A stretch of 41,057 nucleotides of DNA from a bacterium HR11 (GTDB lineage: Bacteria > Acidobacteriota > HRBIN11), in assembly GCA_002898535.1 (NCBI GenBank), contig BEHN01000023.1:1-41057 (forward strand). The letters are read 5' to 3'. This document shows positions 23,790-30,929 of this stretch, in pieces (position 1 is the first letter of the stretch; every line of letters starts with the position of its first letter). A model generated the notes under the pieces. The model was not told the origin of the DNA. It worked only from the letters and a program-made list of their open reading frames with translations, and did no database searches. Both the position numbers and the translations under genes were made by a program.

Positions 23790-24329
23790 ATGCTGAAGCA
23801 TTCGCCCCTGTACCGGCTCCTCCTCATAGCGACGGGCGTCCTCCTCACGTTTTGGAACCTGGCTTGGCTGATGCCGGCCTTCTGGTCGGACCGCCCCGGC
23901 CTCTGGGGTGCGTTAGCGCATGGGAGCTACGTGTGCCTGCGGTTGGTCTGCCATCAACGGCCGGACCGGACCTTCCACATCGACGGCCGACCCCTGGGCG
24001 TGTGCCAGCGATGTAGCGGCCTCTACACGGGCCTGTGGGTGGGGTGGCTCGCCGGATGGGCGGCTCCGTGGGCCCGTCGGCGGATGAAGGCCCTGGGGTA
24101 CGGGACCTTGGTCGCCTGGAGTCTCATGGTCTTCGAGTGGTTCCTGGGTCTCGCGACGGCCTGGAACCACGCCGAGACCCGATTTCTGACCGGCCTGATC
24201 GCCGGCGGGTCCCTCGCGTATGCCCTGCTGTCAGGCTTCTATCATGCCCTCGAAACCGATGCGGGCACGGGGGTGGGGGCCGCCTCGCCGGCCCGGGCCT
24301 CCCCGGGACCCGACGCACGGGACCGATAA
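23790..24329 (+). CDS. DUF2085 membrane protein
   Basis: A 179-residue protein with about four transmembrane helices. The loop CHQRPDRTFHIDGRPLGVCQRCSGLYTGLWVG matches DUF2085 closely (Cys-His-Gln-x-Pro-x-Arg-(S/T)-Phe ... Cys-x-Arg-Cys-x-Gly-x-Tyr-x-Gly). The conserved Cys and His residues may bind metal; the function of the family is unknown. The C-terminus after about residue 155 is Ala/Gly/Pro rich. The start at 23790 (MLKHSPLYRLL) follows AGGATCTGGGACG; the upstream part of the frame translates heptamer repeats. Confidence 0.8.
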   Translation: MLKHSPLYRLLLIATGVLLTFWNLAWLMPAFWSDRPGLWGALAHGSYVCLRLVCHQRPDRTFHIDGRPLGVCQRCSGLYTGLWVGWLAGWAAPWARRRMKALGYGTLVAWSLMVFEWFLGLATAWNHAETRFLTGLIAGGSLAYALLSGFYHALETDAGTGVGAASPARASPGPDARDR

Positions 24330-24343
24330 TTTCTGATCTTTTA

Positions 24344-24532
24344 TCAATACATCGTCATCGTGGCGGCCAGGAACAAAACGGCAAGGCCCAAGGCCAAGAA
24401 CGCCAATACGAAGATCAAAAACTGCTTCAGCCCTTCCGGCATGTCGTCGAATAAGCCGGGCGGCTCGATTTCGAGGACCGGCTCCGACTTTCCCAGGCGA
24501 CGGGCGAGCCAATCCGGGATACGGACCCTCAT
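24344..24532 (-). CDS. Small single-pass membrane protein
   Basis: A 62-residue protein: a basic N-terminal part (MRVRIPDWLARRLGKSE), an acidic stretch with FDDMPEGLKQ, then a hydrophobic helix (about residues 38-57). The start at 24532 is well supported by the strong site CGGAGGGAGCCCC directly upstream. The longer frame to 24919 on this strand lacks such support and crosses repeats. The family is not recognised. It converges with DUF2085, whose stop lies 14 bases away, and diverges from the DUF4412 gene. Confidence 0.65.
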   Translation of the reverse strand: MRVRIPDWLARRLGKSEPVLEIEPPGLFDDMPEGLKQFLIFVLAFLALGLAVLFLAATMTMY

Positions 24533-24791
24533 GGGGCTCCCTCCGAGACACGGGAGTTGCAGAGAGGGTAAGGAAGATACAAGGGTAAGGAAGATACAAG
24601 ATGCGAGATGCAGGATGCAAGACGGGAAATGCGGAATGGGGGTGAAGGGATAACGCCGGCGTCCCCGGTGGTGTTCCGAGGTGCTATGTACAGATGACGG
24701 GTCGTCGGGAAACAACGTCCCGGCGGGGTCGTCCGACAATCTTTTCGTGAGCCGCTCTCTGATGAGGCAGAGAAGCATGGAGGTGTTCCCT
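24533..24791. other. Divergent promoter gap with GATACAA/GATGCGA heptamers
   Basis: Heptamers such as AGATACA, AGATGCG and AGATGCA run from about 24571 to 24625. They are in the orientation that places the pyrimidine-rich strand upstream of the minus-strand gene. GCCGGCGTCCCCGGTGGTGTTCC near 24650 is a decayed variable-stem hairpin. I see no convincing -10/-35 pair on either strand. Confidence 0.5.
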
Positions 24792-25580
24792 ATGAAAGGC
24801 AGGACCTCAATCGTGGGTCCCCGCATCCGCTCGATGGCGGGGTGGGTAGCGCTCATGGCGCTTCTGGCCATCGGCCCCGGCCGACCCGAGGCGGTCGCCT
24901 CGGATTTCGAGGGCGTCATCCTATATCAGGTGACGACCCCCGAGGCGACGGCGGAGGTGACGTACTCCATCAAGGGCCACAAGGCCCGGTGGGAGCCGAC
25001 ATCCTTTCAGTCGAAGAAATCGCCATCGGGGGCCGAGGGAAAGGCCCTGCAGGGCTATATCATCGTCGACACCGACGCCGGGACGATGACGACCGTCATG
25101 CCGACGCAGAAGATGTACATGGTCATGAACTATCGAGAAATGACCCGGAGTTTGTCTCAAGAGGAGACCCGGCCCGAGAAGTTCCCCAAGATCGTCCAAA
25201 CGGGTCGGAAGGAGACCGTCGCCGGTTATCCCTGCGAGCACTGGCTGTTCGGCGAGGGCTCCCAGCAAGTCGACATGTGTCTGGCCCAGGGCCTGGGCTT
25301 CTTCGGCATGGGCGGACAAGGCGGTCGGGCGGGACTCGGGGCCGCCTTCCCATCGCTCGACCGAGCGAAGCTGGCGGCTCTGCTGGCCGCTCATCCGGAG
25401 CTGAAGGGGCTCGTCGAGGGCGGTGCCTTTCCGCTGAAAGTAGAGGCGAAGGACGCTACGTGGGTCGTCACGAAGATCGAACGCAAGCCCCTGAGCGACG
25501 ACCTGTTCCGGCCCCCGGCCGGGTACCAGGAAATGAATTGGGAAAAGATGATGCCGCCCATGCGAAAGCCGCCTCGATAA
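24792..25580 (+). CDS. Exported DUF4412 protein
   Basis: A 262-residue protein with a signal peptide (about residues 1-35, ending EAVASDFEG). The body fits DUF4412: FEGVILYQVTTPEATAEVTYSIKGHKARWE, YIIVDTDAGTMTTVMPTQKMYMVM, then TGRKETVAGYPCEHWLFG, and near the end KIERKPLSDDLFRPPAGYQEM. This order is typical of periplasmic beta-rich proteins of unknown function. The start at 24792 follows GGAGGTGTTCCCT. A Gly/Met-rich loop lies in the middle. It stands alone upstream of the infC promoter. Confidence 0.75.
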   Translation: MKGRTSIVGPRIRSMAGWVALMALLAIGPGRPEAVASDFEGVILYQVTTPEATAEVTYSIKGHKARWEPTSFQSKKSPSGAEGKALQGYIIVDTDAGTMTTVMPTQKMYMVMNYREMTRSLSQEETRPEKFPKIVQTGRKETVAGYPCEHWLFGEGSQQVDMCLAQGLGFFGMGGQGGRAGLGAAFPSLDRAKLAALLAAHPELKGLVEGGAFPLKVEAKDATWVVTKIERKPLSDDLFRPPAGYQEMNWEKMMPPMRKPPR

Positions 25581-25722
25581 ACGACTCGAGCCCATTTTAA
25601 AACCCGGCCCCATGTCCCGGGTCGGGAACTCGGGGTCCGATTTCGCAGAAAAGAGGCGTTTTGCGGGGGTTCTCGGGGGCGTCGGGGCGTCCCATTTCCC
25701 GTCCCGGTGACAGGGGCGCGTC

Positions 25723-25751
25723 TTGACAGGGGGCCGTTCCGAGCTTAACAT
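25723..25751 (+). promoter_or_regulatory. Strong sigma70-type promoter for infC
   Basis: TTGACA at 25723-25728 and TAACAT at 25746-25751 with a 17-base spacer; the -35 box matches consensus exactly. Transcription would start near 25758, giving a leader of about 30 bases before the infC GTG. Confidence 0.75.
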
Positions 25752-25787
25752 GATGTCCACATCCTGACACAGTGGGTCGTACAGCTT

Positions 25788-26309
25788 GTGGCGCAACCGT
25801 TCCAGACCTTCCGGGTAAACCAGCAAATTCGGGCGCGGGAAGTTCGCCTCGTCGATGAACAGGGGCAGCAGATCGGCATCGTGCCCCTGGAGCAGGCCCT
25901 GGCGATTGCGGAGGAACGGGGCCTCGACTTGGTGGAGGTCGCCCCGGACGCGAAGCCGCCTGTATGCCGTCTGCTGAATTACAGCCAGTGGCTTTATCAG
26001 CGGAAGAAGAAGGAGCGGGAGGCCCGGCGAAAGCAGCGGCAGGTCGATATCAAGGAAGTTAAGTTTACGATCCGCATCTCCGGGAACGACTACGAGGTCA
26101 AGCGCCGGCAAATCGAGCGATTCCTGGCCGAGGGCGATAAGGTCAAGGTCACGGTCCGCATGAAGGGCCGGGAGCGGGCTCATCAGGACATCGGGCTTCA
26201 GATGATGCGTCGGATCCTGGACAGCTTTGCGGAGGTCGCCCACGTCGAGCGACCTCCCGAACTGGAGGGCCCGAATATCACGGCCATTTTAAGCCCCCGG
26301 GCCAAGTGA
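25788..26309 (+). CDS. infC: Translation initiation factor IF-3
   Basis: A 173-residue factor that binds the 30S subunit, checks start-codon pairing and prevents 50S joining. The N-domain contains VNQQIRAREVRLVDEQGQQIGIVPLEQALAIAEERGLDLVEVAPDAKPPVCRLLNY, the linker is Lys/Arg rich (QRKKKEREARRKQRQ), and the C-domain has KEVKFTIRISGNDYEVKRRQIERFLAEGDKVKVTVRMKGRE. The start is GTG at 25788; rare start codons are common for infC, where they serve autoregulation. No clear Shine-Dalgarno is visible. It leads the infC-rpmI-rplT-pheS cluster. Confidence 0.95.
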   Translation: MAQPFQTFRVNQQIRAREVRLVDEQGQQIGIVPLEQALAIAEERGLDLVEVAPDAKPPVCRLLNYSQWLYQRKKKEREARRKQRQVDIKEVKFTIRISGNDYEVKRRQIERFLAEGDKVKVTVRMKGRERAHQDIGLQMMRRILDSFAEVAHVERPPELEGPNITAILSPRAK

Positions 26310-26334
26310 CTTGCAGGGATGGCGGGTTCGGAGG

Positions 26335-26490
26335 CTCTCGGCTGTATCTCTTTCTACAAGCGATCTCATAAATCCGACTATAGACCCCAGACCATAGACC
26401 TGGTTGAGCCCAAGGGGTCTATGGTCCATGGTCTGGGGTCGGATGTCGAGGGTCCGATCCCGGTCTCGTCGGATTTATGAGACTGGTTCT
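26335..26490. repeat. Nested ATAGACC palindrome between infC and rpmI
   Basis: The outer arms are CTCATAAATCCGAC (26366-26379) and GTCGGATTTATGAG (near 26469-26483). The inner arms are ATAGACCCCAGACCATAGACC and GGTCTATGGTCCATGGTCTGG. The mRNA of this spacer could form a very long hairpin. Confidence 0.75.
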
Positions 26491-26589
26491 AATCAATTTG
26501 CAAGGGGCCATCCCCGGCCACCCAGTCCTGAAGGGCCGACGGCCTTATTGCGTACTGCCCTACTGCCGTATGAGGAGGAGGTGACTGCC

Positions 26590-26787
26590 GTGCCGAAGGC
26601 CAAGACGAAGCGAGCGGCCGCCAAGCGGTTTCGCATCACGCCGACGGGTAAGGTCATGCATTACCGGGCCTCGCGGAGTCACCTCCTGCGGAAAAAGACG
26701 GCCAAGCGCAAGCGTCATCTGCGGCATCCCAAGCCGATGGCCCCCGGTGATGCCCGTCGGGCCCGCCGCATGCTTCAAGCTTCGTGA
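26590..26787 (+). CDS. rpmI: 50S ribosomal protein L35
   Basis: A 65-residue basic ribosomal protein: [49 protein letters not shown] is a full match to L35. The start is GTG at 26590, preceded by GAGGAGGAGGTGACTGCC. The longer frame upstream translates palindrome sequence and is rejected. It lies 280 bases after infC, much farther than usual, because of the inserted palindrome. Confidence 0.95.
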   Translation: MPKAKTKRAAAKRFRITPTGKVMHYRASRSHLLRKKTAKRKRHLRHPKPMAPGDARRARRMLQAS

Positions 26788-26808
26788 CGGCGCGATGACG
26801 TGACGACG

Positions 26809-27386
26809 TAACGGGGTCGTGAAAAATAAATCCGACCATAGACCCCAGACCATAGACCGGCTTGGGCCCAGGGGGTCTATGGTCCATGGTCTGTGGTCGG
26901 ATATCGCTGAACTCATCTCAAAACCCTCTCCCTGGGGGAGAGGGTAGGGTGAGGGCCTTGATCTAAAGCTTCTCTCTCGCTGAGATCAGGGACTTTTGAG
27001 ACGAGTTCAGAGCTGTTCGGTGGGGAGAAATGCTGTTCCCATCCGGGAAAACGATGGCCCGGCGACCTCGATTGTTCAAGCTTGTTAAGGATGACACCGC
27101 CATCCCTGGCGGTGTTCAGAGGGGATATGACACCGCCATGACTGGCGGTGTTCAGATGGGATCGACACGGCCATGACGGCGGGCTCTCTACGGAAGCCAC
27201 CGGCATGACGGCCGGTGTTCCATAGACGCCAGTCACCCGACCGGCCCATCGACCGACCTGCCGACCTGCCCATCTGCCAAATGCCCATCTGCCGAATGCT
27301 TGAAGCATCGTGCTTTCGTGGAGGTGCCCTTTCCGCTCTCCATCTCACTTCTCACCTCCCGAACGGCCCTGTTATGAGGCTTTGCG
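26809..27386. repeat. 600-bp repeat mosaic between rpmI and rplT
   Basis: In order: GACGTGACGACGTAACGG units, an ATAGACC palindrome (26829-26902), the 100-bp GAACTC repeat copy 2 (26909-27008), the CAGAGCTGTTCGG end (27006-27018), the GGGAGAAATGCTGTTCCCAT arm, and three variable-stem hairpins (27092-27118, 27128-27154, 27197-27221). An octamer array with CATCTGCC (27255-27298) and an arm ending in CCCGAACGGCCCTGTTATG (27358-27376) complete it, directly before the rplT start. rpmI and rplT are normally separated by a few tens of bases. Confidence 0.8.
26909..27008. repeat. 100-bp GAACTC repeat, copy 2
   Basis: Same length and ends as the copy at 9732-9831 (GAACTCATCTCAAAA ... TTTTGAGACGAGTTC), with a few substitutions. 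It contains CCCTCTCCC/GGGAGAGGG as a strong internal hairpin. Confidence 0.8.
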
Positions 27387-27761
27387 ATGCCCCGTGTGAA
27401 ACGTGGTCCCAAACGTCGGTACAAGCGGAAGAAGCTGGCCCGAGAGGCCAAGGGCTTTTGGGGAAAGCGAAAGAACTCGTACCACATGATGCGCATCGCC
27501 GTGATGCGCAAGTGGCTCCATGAGTACGAGGGCCGGCGCCTCCGGAAGCGCCAGCTCCGGCGCCTGTGGCAGGTCCGCATCAACGCGGCCGTGCGTCCGC
27601 TGGGGTGGACCTACAGTCAGTTCATGGGCGCCCTTCGGAAGGCCGGGATCGCCGTGAACCGCAAAATGCTGGCCCACCTGGCCGTGACCGACCCACCGGC
27701 CTTCGCCGCCATCGTCGAGCAAGCCCGAGCGGCCCTGGCCCCGCCGGGTCCCCCCGCATGA
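27387..27761 (+). CDS. rplT: 50S ribosomal protein L20
   Basis: A 124-residue ribosomal protein needed early in 50S assembly and, in other bacteria, a translational repressor of its own operon. MPRVKRGPKRRYKRKKLAREAKGFWGKRKNSYHMM is the long basic N-terminal helix. RRRLWQ-like and RINAAVRPLGWTYSQFMGALRKAGIAVNRKMLAHLAVTDPPAF form the globular part. Upstream lies a repeat-filled spacer instead of the usual short gap; pheS starts seven bases after the stop. Confidence 0.95.
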   Translation: MPRVKRGPKRRYKRKKLAREAKGFWGKRKNSYHMMRIAVMRKWLHEYEGRRLRKRQLRRLWQVRINAAVRPLGWTYSQFMGALRKAGIAVNRKMLAHLAVTDPPAFAAIVEQARAALAPPGPPA

Positions 27762-27768
27762 CGGTCCG

Positions 27769-28845
27769 ATGGATTGGCGAGAGTTTGAAAGCACCATCGC
27801 CCGGTTCCGGGAAGACATCCGTCGCGCAATTCAGGACGCCCGTTCGGAGAGCGACCTACAGGACATCCGAGTCCGCTGTTTTGGGCGCCAACGGGGGTTC
27901 TTGCGGGAGCAGTTCAAGCGCATGGCCGACTTGCCCCCCGATGTCCGTCCTCGGGCGGGCCAACTCCTGAACGAGCTGAAGGAGTGGCTGGAGCGCGAGA
28001 TTGCCGAGCGCCAGCGGCGCCTGCAGGAGACCCAGTTAGAGGAACGATTAGAGCAGGAGCGGATCGACTGGACCCTCCCCGGCACGCCCTACTGGCGGGG
28101 CGCCGCCCACCCCATCCAGCAGGTCCGCCAGGCGATCGAAGACATCTTCCTGGAAATGGGTTACGCCGTCGTCAGCGGGCCGGAGATCGAGACGGACTAC
28201 TACAACTTCGGGGCCCTCAACTTTCCCCCGGACCATCCGGCCCGGGACATGTGGGACACGCTGTACATCCATGGCGAGTGGCTCCTGCGGACTCACACTT
28301 CGCCCGTCCAGATCCGTGTCATGCAACGCTACCGACCCCCGATCCGGGTCATCGTCCCGGGCAAGGTCTACCGACATGACGAGCCCGACGCCACGCACGC
28401 CCCCGTCTTTCATCAAATCGAAGGTTTGGTCGTCGACCGGGGGATTCGCTTTTCCGACCTGCGGGGCACGCTGGCTTACTTCCTGCAGCGTCTGTTTGGC
28501 TCGGCCTGCAAGATGCGGTTTCGGCCCAGCTACTTCCCGTTCACCGAGCCGAGTGCCGAGGTCGACATGTCGTGTCTCCTCTGTGGGGGCCGGGGCTGCG
28601 GGGCTTGCAAGCAATCGGGATGGCTGGAAGTCTTGGGGGCCGGCATGGTCCATCCCAACGTCCTGCGAGAAGTCCGTATCGACCCCGAGGTGTACTCGGG
28701 CTTTGCCTTCGGCCTGGGGATCGAGCGGCTGGCCATGTTGATGTTCCGGGTCCCCGACATCCGGCTGTTCCTCCAGGGGGACGTCCGCTTCCTGGAGCAA
28801 TTCCGGGTAGACACGTGGGCCTTCCGGGACGACGTGACGTCATGA
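27769..28845 (+). CDS. pheS: Phenylalanine-tRNA ligase alpha subunit
   Basis: A 358-residue class II synthetase subunit. The N-terminal coiled coil (about residues 1-95) binds tRNA. The catalytic domain has AHPIQQVRQAIEDIFLEMGY, EIETDYYNFGALNFPPDHPARD, LLRTHTSPVQIRVM (motif 2 region), GKVYRHDEPDATHAPVFHQIEGLVVD, RPSYFPFTEPSAEVDM and GFAFGLGIERLAMLMF (motif 3). CLLCGGRGCGACKQSGW forms a CxxC-x(4)-CxxC-type zinc-ribbon-like insertion. pheT, usually next to pheS, is absent; the next gene is convergent, with its stop one base away. Confidence 0.95.
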   Translation: MDWREFESTIARFREDIRRAIQDARSESDLQDIRVRCFGRQRGFLREQFKRMADLPPDVRPRAGQLLNELKEWLEREIAERQRRLQETQLEERLEQERIDWTLPGTPYWRGAAHPIQQVRQAIEDIFLEMGYAVVSGPEIETDYYNFGALNFPPDHPARDMWDTLYIHGEWLLRTHTSPVQIRVMQRYRPPIRVIVPGKVYRHDEPDATHAPVFHQIEGLVVDRGIRFSDLRGTLAYFLQRLFGSACKMRFRPSYFPFTEPSAEVDMSCLLCGGRGCGACKQSGWLEVLGAGMVHPNVLREVRIDPEVYSGFAFGLGIERLAMLMFRVPDIRLFLQGDVRFLEQFRVDTWAFRDDVTS

Positions 28846-28846
28846 T

Positions 28847-29266
28847 TCACTGCCACAAGTCCCCAAAGTGGCGGGTTAATAGGGTCTTCATGTCGACGAA
28901 GTGAAAGAGGCCATATCTCGTATGGAGTTCGTACGGGCACAAGGGGACGTCCGTCTGACGGACGACCTTCTGGATGTCGTCCCGCCCGAAGGAGGGGAAA
29001 ATCTCGCCGACCGGGAAGGCGACGAGGACTTCGCTCTCCATATAAGTGATAAAGGTTCCCGTGATATCCCCCTGGACGTCGCCTAAGGGTTCCCGCAGGT
29101 CGATGACCGGGACGACCCATCGGTCGAGACGGCAGATCCCTCGTAGAGTCGGCCGACTCCACGGGACCCGATAGACGGCCGGCCGGTCCAGGATGCGGAA
29201 GACCCGCTGGAGGTCGATGGCGTAGCGACGGGGCGAGTACCGGTACTGAAAGCCCATCAGCCTCAT
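28847..29266 (-). CDS. CheW-like protein 2
   Basis: A 139-residue protein with the CheW-type SH3-like double barrel: FQYRYSPRRYAIDLQRVFRILDRPAVYRVPWSRPTLRGICRLDRWVVPVIDLREPLG..., then EVLVAFPVGEIFPSFGRDDIQKV, and a C-terminal MKTLLTRHFGDLW. CheW proteins couple receptors to the histidine kinase CheA. The start ATG at 29266 overlaps the stop of the upstream CheW-like gene by four bases (ATGA), with GGAGGCG before it. No cheA or receptor gene is in the window, and the sequence is divergent, so a non-chemotaxis scaffold role is possible. Confidence 0.65.
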   Translation of the reverse strand: MRLMGFQYRYSPRRYAIDLQRVFRILDRPAVYRVPWSRPTLRGICRLDRWVVPVIDLREPLGDVQGDITGTFITYMESEVLVAFPVGEIFPSFGRDDIQKVVRQTDVPLCPYELHTRYGLFHFVDMKTLLTRHFGDLWQ

Positions 29267-29670
29267 GGGGACGCCTCCGCAGGAGCCCGGTCCGTCCAGA
29301 CCTGGAGGAGGGTCGGCAGGTGGACGACATAGACGGGCATCTCGTCCCGAAAGTACAGGTGCGTGACCCACGGGATGCCCCGGTCCAGCCAGCCGCGGGG
29401 GATCGGATGCAGGTCGCTTTCGGCGACCTCGTCGATGCCGTCGACCCGACCGACCTGCCATCCGAGGTGCACGTCCTGAGAAGCCAGGAGGACGATCGTC
29501 TCGCCCTGTGCCGGGGCCGGCCCCAGGCGGTCGGCCCGAAGCCACCGGGTGCCGCCCCAGACGTAGGCCGTCGGCAGGGCCGTCACGTCGCTCACCGAGA
29601 CGACCCGATGGACCCACGTCAGGTCCACAGCCAAGACATAGTCGGCGACACGAAAGCGGAGATACTTCAC
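29263..29670 (-). CDS. CheW-like protein 1
   Basis: A 135-residue CheW-type domain protein: VKYLRFRVADYVLAVDLTWVHRVVSVSDVTALPTAYVWGGTRWLRADRLG, then ETIVLLASQDVHLGWQVGRVDGIDEVAESDLHPIP, and MPVYVVHLPTLLQVW. The start is GTG at 29670, whose GTGA overlaps the stop of the flavoenzyme gene; GAGG lies upstream at normal spacing. A longer frame from 29832 overlaps the flavoenzyme gene and is rejected. It forms a three-gene coupled set with the flavoenzyme and CheW-like protein 2. Confidence 0.65.
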   Translation of the reverse strand: MKYLRFRVADYVLAVDLTWVHRVVSVSDVTALPTAYVWGGTRWLRADRLGPAPAQGETIVLLASQDVHLGWQVGRVDGIDEVAESDLHPIPRGWLDRGIPWVTHLYFRDEMPVYVVHLPTLLQVWTDRAPAEASP

Positions 29671-30923
29671 AGGACGGCCTCGACCAGCTTCGAGTAAGGG
29701 ACGTCCCCGACCAGCACGCCCTGAAGAGTGCGGTACAGACGCCCCCATCGGGTCCCAGCCAGCATGGCCCGTAGGAACCAGGGTCGATAGAACCACCGGC
29801 GCCATCGGGCGGCCGACCGCCACTCGGGCCATCGCGTCCGCTCAAGCCAGGCTGACCACGCCGAGGGAAACGTTCCCCGGAGGATGCCCTCGGCCAGGAC
29901 GTGCCCGGCCTGGACCGCATAGAAGATACCCTCCCGCGTGATGGGGTCCACAAACCCGCTGGCATCCCCGATCCGGGCCCATCGGTCGCCCCATAAGGGA
30001 AACCACGGGCGGGTCATCGTCGGGGACGGGATCAGGTAGCCATAACGTTGAGTCGCCGACCCGGGGTCCCATCCCAGGCAGGTCGCCCATGCGTCCAAGT
30101 GACGAAACAGAGGACCGGCCCGACCCCGTAAGGCGTCACAGAGTCCGACCGACGTGGCGTCCGCCCGGGGGAAGACCCAGGCGTAGCCGTCCCAGCCGCT
30201 CCAGAACTGAATCTGGATGGCACCGTCTGTCCCGGGGATCAGGTACCCGACCGTGCGGGTCCAGTCGGCGGCCGACGTAAAGTGGCCCCATCGTTTCCGA
30301 CTGAGCCCATATACGCCGTCGGCCAGGATGAGCCATCGGGCCCGGAGGACCGTTAGAGACGGCCGTTCGGCCGTTCGGGAATGCGGGAACTCGGCTGTTC
30401 GGCCGTTCAGCCCATGAGGAGACCGGCCGTCCACCGGTCGATCACCGTCCCGACGGGCATCCCGAATGCTGTCTATCTGCCTGTCTGCCGACCTGCCTAT
30501 CAGCCGGTTAGCTTCCTCCCCGGTTTCGTCCGATTCAGCGTGTACATGCCACTGACCGAACCGGTCTTCGACGTCCCGGGCCCGGTACGGGAGGAAGACG
30601 CCGCCGGCGGCCCGAAATCGCTCCAGGAGCCGAGCCCCCAGTTCCCGACGGGACAGGATGCTCAGGGGCTTCGGGAGCTCGACCTCGACGGGACGGCCGT
30701 CGTCCAATCGGAGGACGACCCGGTCGACGTCCCGACGGGTCGTGAAGGCCGCCTTGTCCACGGGGAGCCAGTCCCAGACACGAGGCGTCAGACCGCCCCC
30801 GCAGGGCTTCTCGAAGGGCACCCGTGGGTCGAGGACGAGGACCGACCAGCCGGCCTCCGCCAGCCGGATGCCAGCCGTCAGGCCCGCCGGTCCGGCCCCG
30901 ACGATGATGACGTCCGCATGCAT
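29667..30923 (-). CDS. Geranylgeranyl-reductase-like FAD-dependent oxidoreductase with in-frame repeat insertion
   Basis: A 418-residue flavoprotein. DVIIVGAGPAGLTAGIRLAEAG binds FAD (GAGPAG at residues 9-14), PCGGGLTPRVW is the family's Cys-Gly-Gly signature, LILADGVYG and GDASGFVDPITREGIFYAVQAG are the later FAD motifs. The family reduces isoprenoid chains of lipids, quinones or chlorophyll precursors; the substrate is unknown. Residues about 137-188 are not part of the fold: they translate an octamer array and palindrome (GRSADRQIDS..., GRTAEFPHSRTAERP). The start at 30923 (MHADVII) is chosen because the frame upstream is octamer repeat. The gene leads the CheW-like pair. Confidence 0.8.
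   Translation of the reverse strand: MHADVIIVGAGPAGLTAGIRLAEAGWSVLVLDPRVPFEKPCGGGLTPRVWDWLPVDKAAFTTRRDVDRVVLRLDDGRPVEVELPKPLSILSRRELGARLLERFRAAGGVFLPYRARDVEDRFGQWHVHAESDETGEEANRLIGRSADRQIDSIRDARRDGDRPVDGRSPHGLNGRTAEFPHSRTAERPSLTVLRARWLILADGVYGLSRKRWGHFTSAADWTRTVGYLIPGTDGAIQIQFWSGWDGYAWVFPRADATSVGLCDALRGRAGPLFRHLDAWATCLGWDPGSATQRYGYLIPSPTMTRPWFPLWGDRWARIGDASGFVDPITREGIFYAVQAGHVLAEGILRGTFPSAWSAWLERTRWPEWRSAARWRRWFYRPWFLRAMLAGTRWGRLYRTLQGVLVGDVPYSKLVEAVL
30360..30515. repeat. Repeat module inserted in frame in the flavoenzyme gene
   Basis: GCCGTTCGGCCGTTCGGGAATGCGGGAACTCGGCTGTTCGGCC lies at one end, a palindromic middle with GACCGGCCGTCCACCGGTCG, and CTATCTGCCTGTCTGCCGACCTGCC at the other. It is the same material as the intergenic arrays, is about 156 bases (52 codons) long, and keeps the frame open. 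Confidence 0.8.
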
Positions 30924-30929
30924 CGTTTC

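Noticed and set aside
28847-29965. Long form of CheW-like protein 2 with about 230 extra residues
   Set aside because: The extra part overlaps two coupled genes in another frame, and ATG 29266 has a good ribosome binding site.
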